Source: Ectothiorhodospiraceae bacterium (lineage in GTDB: Bacteria > Pseudomonadota > Gammaproteobacteria > Nitrococcales > Aquisalimonadaceae). Taken from it: a stretch of 62,208 bases of DNA. Positions 43,700-52,303 of this stretch are shown piece after piece (position 1 is the first letter of the stretch; every line of letters starts with the position of its first letter). A model generated the notes under the pieces. It saw nothing but the letters and a program-made list of their open reading frames with translations, was not told the origin of the DNA and did no database searches. The DNA is taken from positions 1-62,208 of the forward strand of contig PXAT01000048.1 in NCBI GenBank assembly GCA_003565775.1, read 5' to 3'. The translations under genes and the position numbers were made by a program.

Positions 43700-45091
43700 G
43701 TGGGCATGCGCTGGCACAAGAAGGGCTGTTCAGGATCTCGCGCCCGGCGTGCAGATCCCTCCTGCTTTGTCGCCTGGGCACTAGCCGTTATGTTGGCGCC
43801 TGCCGGCCAGGCCCTGGCCACCGCCGAACTCAGCCTGATAGACGACACGGTCAGCCTGTCACCACTGACGCTTCAGCGTGAGACCATCGGTGTGCGGATG
43901 CAAACGCATGCGCCCGGCAGCGAACGCTGGCGCAGTCGGATGCTCTGGTTGCAGGGTCGTGCCGCCGGCGATCCCGTTGGCACCAGCGGCAGTTTCGAGG
44001 GCGGTGCCTGGCAGCTTCGGCACGATCGCTATGGCTCCTACGCGGTCAACCTGGCGCAGCTGCGTCCCGAACTCATGCTGAGCAGGGATCTGCCCGAACA
44101 GCGCGTTGCCAGCATCACCGGCGATCGCCGTTTTGCCCCGGGTGCCCGCCAGGCCACGCTCGGCGCAGAGGTGGCGATACTGCGGCAGACGGACCACCTG
44201 AACGACGGGCGGGCGCAGAGTGGCGCGGGGTATGGCCTCGATCTGCGTGTCCGTGAGTTACGTCGGCCGTTGCACTATCGGCTGCGTGCAGAGCGATTCG
44301 ATCGCCATTTCGAGCCAGTCACGGCGCGGCGGTTGGCAGGGCAGCGATTCGCCAATCGAGACCGCCTGCGGCTCGATACGCGCTACGGACCCGCCGCCGG
44401 GGCGCAGTTGCAGGGTGGCTATTCCTGGCAGCGCGAGTATCCCCTGCGCGGGCCGGTGACGGCTCACGCCTGGTATGCTGGTTTGCAACTCCCGGGAAAT
44501 GCGCTGCCGCTGATACCTGTTCGGCAGGACTGGCGCTGGCGGCAGCAGCAGCGGCGCAATGTCTCGGGCACAGTGACGAGCCAGAGTCGTGAGTTGCGCT
44601 GGAGCGGGGCCTTGTCGCCCAGTCGGCTGCTTGCCGGATCCACCCGTCTGCAGCTTCGCTGGTTTACGCTGGACGATCAGGCCAGCGGCCGATTCAGCCG
44701 GCGCAGCCGGCATCTGCAACTGGACCACAGTCGCCAGTATCGGTTTGCCGGACTGCAACTCCAGGCGGGGCCGGGCCTTGATTACCGCTCGCAGCAGGGG
44801 TTCGATGCGATCGAGCGACTGGACCCGACATTCCGCGTTCATCTCGGCGGCCGTGCCCACCGACTCGCGGCGCGCCTCGGCACGCATACCATGGCCACGC
44901 ATCCCTACGATGCAGTGATCAGCGCCTACGGCCTGCGCCTGAATTACCGGTACCGGCTGCACGCGCACATGCTGGGTCTGGCCTATGATCATGCTTTGCA
45001 CGACCAGCGCCAGGACACGTCCACGGATCTCTGGCGTGCCGGTCTTTACTGGCGCTACGGGTTTCGCCTCGGTGGGGATCTGAACTCCTGA
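43700..45091 (+). CDS. Putative outer-membrane beta-barrel protein, unknown function
   Basis: The protein is about 463 residues, with a likely signal peptide ending near GQALATAEL (about residue 43). The mature part alternates polar and hydrophobic residues and is dense in Arg, Gln, Tyr and Trp. YRYRLHAHMLGLAYDH and RAGLYWRYGFRLGG near the end resemble strands of a barrel, though the last residue is not aromatic. The start is a GTG, or the ATG two codons later. I recognise no family. It is divergent from the propeller-like gene across 112 bases and 69 bases before rhomboid. Confidence 0.6.
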   Translation: MGMRWHKKGCSGSRARRADPSCFVAWALAVMLAPAGQALATAELSLIDDTVSLSPLTLQRETIGVRMQTHAPGSERWRSRMLWLQGRAAGDPVGTSGSFEGGAWQLRHDRYGSYAVNLAQLRPELMLSRDLPEQRVASITGDRRFAPGARQATLGAEVAILRQTDHLNDGRAQSGAGYGLDLRVRELRRPLHYRLRAERFDRHFEPVTARRLAGQRFANRDRLRLDTRYGPAAGAQLQGGYSWQREYPLRGPVTAHAWYAGLQLPGNALPLIPVRQDWRWRQQQRRNVSGTVTSQSRELRWSGALSPSRLLAGSTRLQLRWFTLDDQASGRFSRRSRHLQLDHSRQYRFAGLQLQAGPGLDYRSQQGFDAIERLDPTFRVHLGGRAHRLAARLGTHTMATHPYDAVISAYGLRLNYRYRLHAHMLGLAYDHALHDQRQDTSTDLWRAGLYWRYGFRLGGDLNS

Positions 45092-45160
45092 ACCGACCTA
45101 TGCGCCGGATGTCGACAGGGTGCAGCCCTGGCGCCATTCCACCAAACGGATATCCCACGC

Positions 45161-45826
45161 ATGCAGGACGAGTTATCAGAGCAACGCCCGTCGATGTTGC
45201 CGCCGGTGGTCACCTGGTTGCTGGTCATCAACGGCTTGGTGTTTCTCGCCCAGGGCGTGGCGCATTCGGCGCTGCTGATGAACTTCGCGCTGTGGCCTCT
45301 GGGGTCCGGCGGCAGCGTGCTGACCCCGGACGGCATGCAGACCGTGCCCGGCTTTCAGGTATGGCAGTTGCTGACCTACGGCTTTCTGCATGGCGGCACG
45401 CTGCATCTGTTCCTGAACATGTTTGCGCTCTGGATGTTCGGCGTGCCCCTGGAGCACCGCTGGGGCTCGCGTCGCTTCCTGCAGTTTTTCCTGGTCTGCG
45501 TGGTCGGTGCCGGCATCATCCAGCTGATCGTTGCCAGCCAGGCCGGCGAGACCTACCCGACCGTGGGCGCCTCGGGCGGTGTGTTCGGCATCCTGCTCGG
45601 TTTCGGCATGCTGTTTCCGAACCAGCGCCTGATGCTGCTGTTCCCGCCGATCCCGATCAAGGCCAAGTATTTCGTGATCCTGTATGGCGCCTTCGAGCTG
45701 TGGGCCGGTATTACCGGCACGCTGGCCGGGATCGCCCACTTTGCCCACCTCGGCGGTATGCTGTTCGGCTTCCTGATGATCCAGTACTGGCGCCGCGGCT
45801 TCCCGTTTTCGGCTCTGGGGCGTTAA
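45161..45826 (+). CDS. Rhomboid family intramembrane serine protease
   Basis: The 221-residue protein has about six membrane segments and the rhomboid catalytic elements, HGGTLHLFLNMFALWMFG with the conserved HxxxN, GASGGVFGILLGF with the nucleophile Ser, and HFAHLGGMLFGFL with the catalytic His. It cleaves single-pass membrane substrates inside the bilayer. Its TAA stop is part of the TTAA terminus of repeat copy 7. Confidence 0.9.
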   Translation: MQDELSEQRPSMLPPVVTWLLVINGLVFLAQGVAHSALLMNFALWPLGSGGSVLTPDGMQTVPGFQVWQLLTYGFLHGGTLHLFLNMFALWMFGVPLEHRWGSRRFLQFFLVCVVGAGIIQLIVASQAGETYPTVGASGGVFGILLGFGMLFPNQRLMLLFPPIPIKAKYFVILYGAFELWAGITGTLAGIAHFAHLGGMLFGFLMIQYWRRGFPFSALGR

Positions 45827-46098
45827 GGAGACGCTGAAGCATTTCCACGTCTGCGCCCGAGACCGGTTTTGGTCAGCTGGCAAGGCGCGGTGCCGATCCG
45901 GTAGTGGGGCTACCGGACCGGTAGCGCAACACCGCCAGGGGCCGAAACCGGCCGGGGCCTTCGGGTTGGGCCGCATTTTCCCCGACTGCGGCGTTGCGCT
46001 GCTTGACCGCAGAATGACTGCGGCGCCGCGCAAGGCGCCTTGCCCCGAGAAAAATGCGGACTCCAACGCAGGCGCGGAAATAGATCGGTGTTTCCCTC
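45823..46098 (+). repeat. Dispersed TIR element, copy 7 (core A, complete)
   Basis: This 276-base block starts TTAAGGAGACGCTGAAGC, continues with CGCCCGAGACCGGTTTTG and the core A segment shared with copies 1 and 3, and ends in a degenerate inverted terminus (GATCGGTGTTTCCCTCGG). It fills the gap between rhomboid and the convergent RND gene, and no gene is encoded. Bases 46099-46163 hold nothing I recognise. Confidence 0.82.
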
Positions 46099-46163
46099 GG
46101 CTCGGCATCGAAGCCCCCGGCTTAAGCCGCGTTTCATGCTGCTATCCCTCGGCTACGCCATGA

Positions 46164-49100
46164 TCACTCGATGGCAGCCTGCTCACGGTCCTGGCGCCGG
46201 CGTTCCATGCCTTCACGCAGTCGCCGCCAGCCGTTTTCCGACAGCGAATAGGCTGCCGGTATCACCACCAGCGTCAGCAGCATCGAGGACACCATGCCGC
46301 TGATGATCGCGACCGCCAGCGGGCCCTGGGTTTCGGCGCCGGCGCCGGCGCCCATGGCTGCCGGCAGCATGGCCAGGATGAGCGTCAGGGAGGTCATCAG
46401 GATCGGGCGCAGACGAATGGGGCAGGCGGCCTCCAGCGCCTCGTTGATGCCCAGCCCGCGTTTGTCACGGTACTGATTGGTCAGGTCCACCAGCAGGATG
46501 CCGTTCTTGGTGACCAGGCCGATCAACAGCACCAGGCCGATCATCGAGTAGATGTTGAGGGTGTGATTGAACAGCCACAGACCGACCACGCCGCCGACCA
46601 TGGCCAGCGGCAAGGCGGCCAGGATGATCAGCGGTTGCATGAAGGAATTGAACTGGCTGCCCAGCACCATGTAGACCAGAATCGTGGCCACCACGAACAC
46701 GAACATGATGGCCGCCGCGGTGCGCTCGAATTCTTCCGACTGGCCGACCAGGTTCAGCGAATAGCCCAGCGGCAGAATATCGGCGGCCTCGGCCTCGACA
46801 TGTTCCACGGCCTCGGCCAGTGGAGCGGCCGGGTTGGAATAGAACTGGGCCGCGTATTCCAGATCGTAGCGTCCGATCACCGACGGCCCGAGATCCGTGT
46901 CGAACCGGGCCAGGTTGTCCAGCCGCACCATGTCGCCATCCGGCGTGCGCAGGAAGATGCGACGCAGGTCATCGGCACTGGTGAACATGTCGTCCCTGGC
47001 CTTCAGCCGTATGTCGTAGCGTTCGCCATCGCCGGGCTCGTCGTTGTAGCGCGCCACGTCGATACCTCCGGCCAGGACATTGGCCGCGCGGGCCACTTCG
47101 AACGTGCTGAGGCCGAGGCTGCGGGTGCGATCGCGATCCACGTTCAGAACCAGTTCCGGCTGATCCAGATTCAGGTCGAGATCCAGTGTCGCGATGCGGT
47201 CGCTGTCGCGCAGCCGGCGTTCCATTTCCTCCGCCAGGCGCGCCACTTCGTCCAGGTCCGGCCCCGCGATATTGAACTGCAGGGGTTCGCCCCGCTGGCC
47301 GCCGATCAGGGGGATGACCGAAGCGAAGGCCCGCGCTCCGGACATTTCGCCGAGGCGTTCCTGGACCTGGTTCATGATGTCGCGCTGATGCAGGCTGCGG
47401 TCCTCGCGCGGGTCCAGTCGCACGAAGGCGATGCCCTCGCTGACCTGGCCGTCATCGCCGAGACCGATGGCGGTGAAGAAGTTGCTGACGCCCTCCTGCT
47501 CATGCAACACATCCTCGACAAACTGCAGTTTCTCGTCGCTGTAGTCGATGCTCGAGCCGAGCGGTGTCTGCAGGACGATCAGGAACTGGCCTTCGTCCTC
47601 CTCCGGTGCGAATTCGCCGCCCAGATCGCCGAGCAGGCTGCCGACGCCGACGGTGATCAATGCGGTGACGCCGAGGGTGATCCAGCGAAACCGCAGGACG
47701 CCGCGAAGCAGCCAGCGATAACCGTTTTCCATGCCGCGGAACGCCGTCTCGAGGACGTTGTAGATGCGGCCGTGCTGTTTCGGCACCGCCAGGAAGCGCG
47801 AGCAGAGCATGGGCGTCAGGGTCAGAGCCACCAGGCTCGAGGCCAGCACGCCGAGGGCGACCACCACGGCAAAGGATTCGAAGAAACGGCCGATGATGCC
47901 GTCCATGAACAGCACCGGCAGGAAGATCGCGATCAGAGACAGCGTGGTGGCGATGATCGCGAAGAAGACCTCGTTGGAGCCGACAATGGCGCCTTCCACC
48001 GGGTCGGTGATGCCTTCCTCGCGATGGCGGAAGATGTTCTCCAGCACAACGATCGAATCATCGACCACGACACCGATCAGCAGCAGCATTGCGAGCATGG
48101 TCATGCTGTTCAGGGTGTAGCCGAAAAAGAAAATGGTGGCGACGATGGCAGCCAGGGAGATCGGTACCGATAGCACCACGATCAGGGTTGATCGCAGATT
48201 TTTCAGGAACAGCCAGAGGATCAGGGCCGCGAACAGGATCGCAAGGGCAATGGTCTGATACAGCGTGTCGATCATCTCGAGGATGAACACCGACTGGTCC
48301 GAGGCGATGTTGATCTCCATGCCCGGCGGGAGTTGCGGCCGGATTTCTTCGTCCAGGCGGCGTTCCACTTCGTCGATGATGGCAACGGTGTTGGTGCCCG
48401 AAACCTTGACGACGCCGAGACCCACCGTCGGTTCGCCGTTGAAACGCGCCAGAGTCCGCGGGTCTTCCAGTCCGTCGACGACCTCGGCCACATCGCGTAG
48501 CCGGATCAGGGCGCCATTGTCCGAGGCGACAATCAGCTCTTCGAGTTCGTAGGGCTGGTGGTATTCCAGATCCAGCTTGATCAGGCGCTCGCTGCGGCCC
48601 GACACCAGAAAGCCGCCGGGCAGCTGGAAATGCTCGTTCTCCATGGCATTGAGCAGATCCTGAACGGTCAGGTTGTAGGCGGATAGCCGATCCGGATCGA
48701 TTTCGACCCGTATGTTGCGCTCGAGGCCGCCGCCGAGGCGCACTTCGCCGACCCCATCGATATTTTCGAGTTGCGGCCGCACGGTGTTCCGGGCGTAGAC
48801 GCTGAGCTGCTGGGCGGTGCGATCCCCTTGCACGGCGAGCCACATGATCGGCTGGGCGTCGGTCTCCACCTTGCGGATGATCGGCGCCTCGGCATCCTGC
48901 GGCAGATCCTGACGGATCTCGTTGACCTTCGCCTGAACCTCGTTGAAGGCAATGTCGACATCCTTCTCGAGGTTGAAGGTGATATTGACCACCGAGGTGC
49001 CGGGGGTGGAGGTGGAACTGATATCGTCGATGCCCGGCACCGTGTTCACGGCACGTTCCACCACGGAAGTGATGGAGGCATCGATGATTTCCGGGTCGGC

Positions 49101-49259
49101 GCCCGGCTGGACAACGATCACGGTGACCACCGGGAAGTCGATGTTCGGGATGCGGTCGGTCCCGACCTGCTGGTAACCGATAACGCCAAACAGGACCAGC
49201 ACCGCGCTGACCATCACGGCCAGTACATGCCGGCGAATGGAGAGCTCCGGTAACGTCAT
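46164..49259 (-). CDS. RND efflux pump permease (HAE1-type)
   Basis: The 1,031-residue inner-membrane protein has about 12 membrane segments and two large periplasmic loops. It carries the proton relay Asp-Asp in GVVVDDSIVVLENIF, the conserved Lys in TKNGILLVDLTNQYRD, and an N-terminal segment (LSIRRHVLAVMVSAVLVLFGVIGYQQ) typical of RND pumps closer to MdtBC/MexF than to AcrB. It probably exports drugs, bile-salt-like or other amphipathic compounds with the adjacent adaptor. No TolC-like channel is in the window. It overlaps the adaptor gene by four bases. Confidence 0.95.
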   Translation of the reverse strand: MTLPELSIRRHVLAVMVSAVLVLFGVIGYQQVGTDRIPNIDFPVVTVIVVQPGADPEIIDASITSVVERAVNTVPGIDDISSTSTPGTSVVNITFNLEKDVDIAFNEVQAKVNEIRQDLPQDAEAPIIRKVETDAQPIMWLAVQGDRTAQQLSVYARNTVRPQLENIDGVGEVRLGGGLERNIRVEIDPDRLSAYNLTVQDLLNAMENEHFQLPGGFLVSGRSERLIKLDLEYHQPYELEELIVASDNGALIRLRDVAEVVDGLEDPRTLARFNGEPTVGLGVVKVSGTNTVAIIDEVERRLDEEIRPQLPPGMEINIASDQSVFILEMIDTLYQTIALAILFAALILWLFLKNLRSTLIVVLSVPISLAAIVATIFFFGYTLNSMTMLAMLLLIGVVVDDSIVVLENIFRHREEGITDPVEGAIVGSNEVFFAIIATTLSLIAIFLPVLFMDGIIGRFFESFAVVVALGVLASSLVALTLTPMLCSRFLAVPKQHGRIYNVLETAFRGMENGYRWLLRGVLRFRWITLGVTALITVGVGSLLGDLGGEFAPEEDEGQFLIVLQTPLGSSIDYSDEKLQFVEDVLHEQEGVSNFFTAIGLGDDGQVSEGIAFVRLDPREDRSLHQRDIMNQVQERLGEMSGARAFASVIPLIGGQRGEPLQFNIAGPDLDEVARLAEEMERRLRDSDRIATLDLDLNLDQPELVLNVDRDRTRSLGLSTFEVARAANVLAGGIDVARYNDEPGDGERYDIRLKARDDMFTSADDLRRIFLRTPDGDMVRLDNLARFDTDLGPSVIGRYDLEYAAQFYSNPAAPLAEAVEHVEAEAADILPLGYSLNLVGQSEEFERTAAAIMFVFVVATILVYMVLGSQFNSFMQPLIILAALPLAMVGGVVGLWLFNHTLNIYSMIGLVLLIGLVTKNGILLVDLTNQYRDKRGLGINEALEAACPIRLRPILMTSLTLILAMLPAAMGAGAGAETQGPLAVAIISGMVSSMLLTLVVIPAAYSLSENGWRRLREGMERRRQDREQAAIE

Positions 49260-50371
49260 CGGCCAGCCTGTTCGTCGTCGTCCACGTCGTCATCGTCTTC
49301 GGCCGTACGCACATCGGCGCCATCCGAGAGAAAGCCCGCGCCGTCCACGGCCACGATCTCGCCGTCCTCGATGCCATCGAGAATTTCGGTCATGTCGCGC
49401 TCGCGGCGGCCCGCCTCGACCTCGCGTGCATGAGCCACATCGTTCTCGATCACGTACACCACTTCGCCGGCCGGCCGCTGTATGAGGGCACTAGTCGGAA
49501 CCACGACGCCATCCCGGGAAATCACGATCACGTCGGCGTTGACGCTGCCGCCCTCGCGCCAGCCGCCGGGGTTCTGCACGTCGACGATGGCTTCGACGGT
49601 CCGGCTGCTGCCCATCAGCCCGGGCCGGATGTCACGGATCTCGCCCTCCACTTCACCGCCGCCGCTGAGCGGCGCGCGCATGCGCACCTGCTGGCCTGTC
49701 TCCAGACGCCGGGACACGGTTTCCGGAAAGGGCAGTCGCACCTGCAGGAGATCCTGGCTGATCAGTCTGAACAGGGCGTCGCCGGGACTGACGTAATCGC
49801 CGCTGGACACATGCCGTTCATCGATTTCGCCGTCTGCCGGCGCCATGACGCGGGTCTTGCGCAGATCCCGTTGTGCGGTCTCCAACTGGACCCGGGCCGC
49901 CTGCAACTGCTCCTGACTCCCTTCGAGTTCCGCCTCGGCATTGTCCACCATGGACCGGGTGACGAAACCGTCCTCCAGCAGTTCGCGGTTGCGCCCCAGC
50001 TCCCGTTCCTGGTTACGAATGGTGACCTCGAGGCGCCGGATTTCGGTTGCCGCCGAGGCCTCGGCCAGCTGGTACGGCTCCGGGTCGATCTCGATCAGCA
50101 GATCACCACGCTCCACGCGGTCGCCGGCATCGGCATGGATTTCGAGGATCTGGCCGGAGACCTCTGCAGCGATGCTGGGGGTGCTGCGCGAGGTAATGCG
50201 ACCGATGGTGCGTTCGAGGATTTCCACGGTTCGGGTCTGCGCCGTCTCGGTGGTGATCAGGGCCGCATCCGGTCCCCGGTCCCCGTCGTCACCATCGTCA
50301 TCTCCGTTGCCGCTGCAGGCGGCAAGTACGGTAACGGCAAGACAGAGACAAACCAGGCGGTTCCAGGGCAT
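49256..50371 (-). CDS. RND efflux periplasmic adaptor (MFP) lipoprotein
   Basis: The 371-residue protein is a lipoprotein (VLAAC, Cys19) with a low-complexity acidic stretch just after the anchor. It has the barrel-sandwich motif VSGQILEIHADAGDRVERGDLL and a coiled-coil hairpin (about 105-165). A beta-barrel and membrane-proximal domain follow. It links the RND permease to an outer-membrane channel. The C-terminal tail is also Asp-rich. A TetR gene precedes it by 80 bases on the same strand. Confidence 0.92.
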   Translation of the reverse strand: MPWNRLVCLCLAVTVLAACSGNGDDDGDDGDRGPDAALITTETAQTRTVEILERTIGRITSRSTPSIAAEVSGQILEIHADAGDRVERGDLLIEIDPEPYQLAEASAATEIRRLEVTIRNQERELGRNRELLEDGFVTRSMVDNAEAELEGSQEQLQAARVQLETAQRDLRKTRVMAPADGEIDERHVSSGDYVSPGDALFRLISQDLLQVRLPFPETVSRRLETGQQVRMRAPLSGGGEVEGEIRDIRPGLMGSSRTVEAIVDVQNPGGWREGGSVNADVIVISRDGVVVPTSALIQRPAGEVVYVIENDVAHAREVEAGRRERDMTEILDGIEDGEIVAVDGAGFLSDGADVRTAEDDDDVDDDEQAGR

Positions 50372-50450
50372 GACGGTGTATTCCTCAGGGACGGCGGGCG
50401 GCGCGATTCAAGCCGTCGTGCCGCGCAATGCGGACGGTGTGGTGATCAGG

Positions 50451-51089
50451 TCACGGCCGCGGCTTGCGCGTGTCCGGGTCGAGCAGTGACAGCAGTGCGG
50501 TGCTGAAGTCCTCGGCATCGTGCGGGCCGAAGCGATCCGAAATCCGGTCGATCACGCCCCGCAGCCGGAAAAAGATGAAGTTGGCGCCGACAATACTCAT
50601 GGCAAGTACTGTCGGATCGACATCGTCCACCAGGCGGTGTTCCGACTGCAGGTTCTCAAGTCGGCTGATCAGCTTCTGAAAACCGTTGACCACATTGTCT
50701 TCAGCCAGCGTGCGTTGCGCGTTGTCGGGGGCACTCATCATCTGCCTCATGAACAGATTGACCGAGTGCGGGTCGTTGAGCATGGCCGACAGGTTCTCCC
50801 GGATGAACACGGCCAGTCGCTCGCGGGGCGGCTGCTGACACTGATCAAGCACGTCCACGACCTCGTCGAACATGCTGGAGCTGTCGTTCAGGACCGCCCG
50901 GTACAGTCCCATCTTGTTGCTGAAGTGATGAAACACGTTGGCCTTGCTGACCCGGGCCCGGTCGGCAACGTCGCGGATCGACACCCCCTCATAGCCGCGT
51001 TCGGCGAACAGGGCGCGGGCGGCAATGACAATGCGGTCGGCGGCACCGGTGCGCGGCGCGGCACCGGCCGGCGAAGGGGCTGTGCTCAT
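50451..51089 (-). CDS. TetR family regulator of the RND pump
   Basis: The 212-residue protein has a typical TetR HTH (AARALFAERGYEGVSIRDVADRARVSKANVFHHFSNK, about 25-62) and an all-helical ligand domain. It stands directly before the adaptor and permease genes, so it should repress them and likely itself. An imperfect palindrome 25 bases upstream of its start is a candidate operator. Confidence 0.9.
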   Translation of the reverse strand: MSTAPSPAGAAPRTGAADRIVIAARALFAERGYEGVSIRDVADRARVSKANVFHHFSNKMGLYRAVLNDSSSMFDEVVDVLDQCQQPPRERLAVFIRENLSAMLNDPHSVNLFMRQMMSAPDNAQRTLAEDNVVNGFQKLISRLENLQSEHRLVDDVDPTVLAMSIVGANFIFFRLRGVIDRISDRFGPHDAEDFSTALLSLLDPDTRKPRP

Positions 51090-51113
51090 GGCGATGTCTC
51101 GATATGTGGTGGG

Positions 51114-51129
51114 CTGATCGATCGGTCAG
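51114..51129. promoter_or_regulatory. Candidate TetR operator
   Basis: CTGATCGATCGGTCAG is a 16-base near-perfect palindrome in the divergent gap between the TetR gene and the GNAT gene. Its size and place fit an autoregulatory TetR site. Confidence 0.5.
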
Positions 51130-51250
51130 TTACGCTAGCAGGCTTCATTGGCGCAGCGCAAGTCGTGCCCCTGCAGGGGGGTATGCGTGACCACCATGGT
51201 TTCCCGTAAACTGACCGGCTTTCGAGGATGGCTTCGGAGTGTGATCGGCC

Positions 51251-51850
51251 ATGATGACGGAGACACCACGCCTGCTTCGCCTCAGCGGCGAGGAAATCCT
51301 GCCCTACCTGGATGCGCTGGCCAGCCTGCGTATCGAGGTGTTCCGCGAGTTTCCCTACCTCTACGACGGTGATCATGCCTACGAAGAGCGGTATCTGAAG
51401 ACCTATGCGGCTTCGTCGCGCAGCGTGTTTATCGTTGCGCTGGCCGGCGACGAGGTCATCGGTGTCGCCACCGGACTGCCGATGGTGGACGAGACAGAGG
51501 AATTCCAGCGCCCGTTCGTCGAACAGGGTCATGACGTCGACAGCATTTTCTATTTCGGCGAGTCGGTGCTGCGCGGCCAGTGGCGGGGGCAGGGTCTCGG
51601 TGTTGCGTTCATCCAGGGACGCGAGGATTTCGCCCGTGAACACGGTTTCCGCACCACGGTGTTCTGCGCCGTCCAGCGGCCGGCGGATCACCCGGACCGG
51701 CCGGCAGATCATGTGCCGCTGGATCGCTTCTGGACCAATCGCGGATATCGGAAGCAACCGGCACTCACCACCACGTATCGCTGGCTGGATGTGGGAGACA
51801 GCGAGGAGACCGACAAGCCGATGGCGTTCTGGATGAAGGAGCTGGACTGA
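51251..51850 (+). CDS. GNAT family N-acetyltransferase
   Basis: The 199-residue protein has the GNAT fold with the acetyl-CoA motif (VLRGQWRGQGLGVAFIQGRE, R-x-x-G-x-G type) and a C-terminal FWTNRGYRKQPALTTTYRW. The substrate is unknown. It is divergent from the TetR gene. Its TGA stop is part of the left arm of a 14-bp perfect hairpin. Confidence 0.85.
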   Translation: MMTETPRLLRLSGEEILPYLDALASLRIEVFREFPYLYDGDHAYEERYLKTYAASSRSVFIVALAGDEVIGVATGLPMVDETEEFQRPFVEQGHDVDSIFYFGESVLRGQWRGQGLGVAFIQGREDFAREHGFRTTVFCAVQRPADHPDRPADHVPLDRFWTNRGYRKQPALTTTYRWLDVGDSEETDKPMAFWMKELD

Positions 51851-51874
51851 AAAGCGAGTGTCGCTTTTCAGTCC
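51844..51874. terminator. Stop-codon-embedding hairpin of the GNAT gene
   Basis: GGACTGAAAAGCGA, loop GTG, TCGCTTTTCAGTCC is a perfect 14-bp stem that includes the TGA stop codon. It has no T-tract outside the stem, though TTTT lies in the right arm. It leads directly into GGTTCAAGG-type repeats. Confidence 0.75.
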
Positions 51875-51955
51875 GGTTCAAGGTTTCAGGTTGCAGGTTA
51901 AACAGGAAGCCGAATTGCAGCGCTTGTCCGATAGCCGAATGTTTGTCTGAAGCCT
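51871..51955. repeat. Convergent-junction GGTTCAAGG repeat, copy 3
   Basis: GGTTCAAGGTTTCAGGTTGC and following text runs as degenerate 7-8 base units, and a looser inverted part (CTGAAGCCTGAAA) closes the segment. It lies between the convergent GNAT gene and a membrane protein gene. Confidence 0.55.
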
Positions 51956-51961
51956 GAAAAG

Positions 51962-52303
51962 CTACCCCCCCATTCCTCCTAGCAACACCAGAAATGCGAC
52001 CACGCCGGTAATCGCGTGCAGGGCGATGAGGCCGGCAAACGGTGGTTCGTCGCGGCGGCGTACCAGCAGCATGAAGACGCCGCCGATCACGGTCAGCAGG
52101 AACAGGAAGAAGGCGCTGTTGAACCAGAGATTCTCCGGTCCGGTGAAGACCCGGTAGCCGAGCAGACTGAGGGCCCCCAGGGCAACAATGCCGTGCACCG
52201 TGGCGAGCCGGATGGCTGGTCGCTGCTCGCGCAGACCTAACCAGGCGGTGGTCGCGCCGAGCCCGATGGCGGCGGCGAAGGCAAGCACAAGCAGCAGATT
52301 CAT
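51962..52303 (-). CDS. Four-helix membrane protein, unknown function
   Basis: The 113-residue protein has about four membrane segments (roughly 1-22, 32-50, 60-80, 88-110) and few polar loops. It overlaps the upstream APH-kinase gene by four bases, so it is translationally coupled to it. I do not recognise the family. Confidence 0.65.
   Translation of the reverse strand: MNLLLVLAFAAAIGLGATTAWLGLREQRPAIRLATVHGIVALGALSLLGYRVFTGPENLWFNSAFFLFLLTVIGGVFMLLVRRRDEPPFAGLIALHAITGVVAFLVLLGGMGG

Noticed and set aside
46563-48173. 536-residue plus-strand frame inside the RND permease gene
   Set aside because: His/Glu/Asp/Gln-rich translation without a domain; the permease is full length on the other strand.
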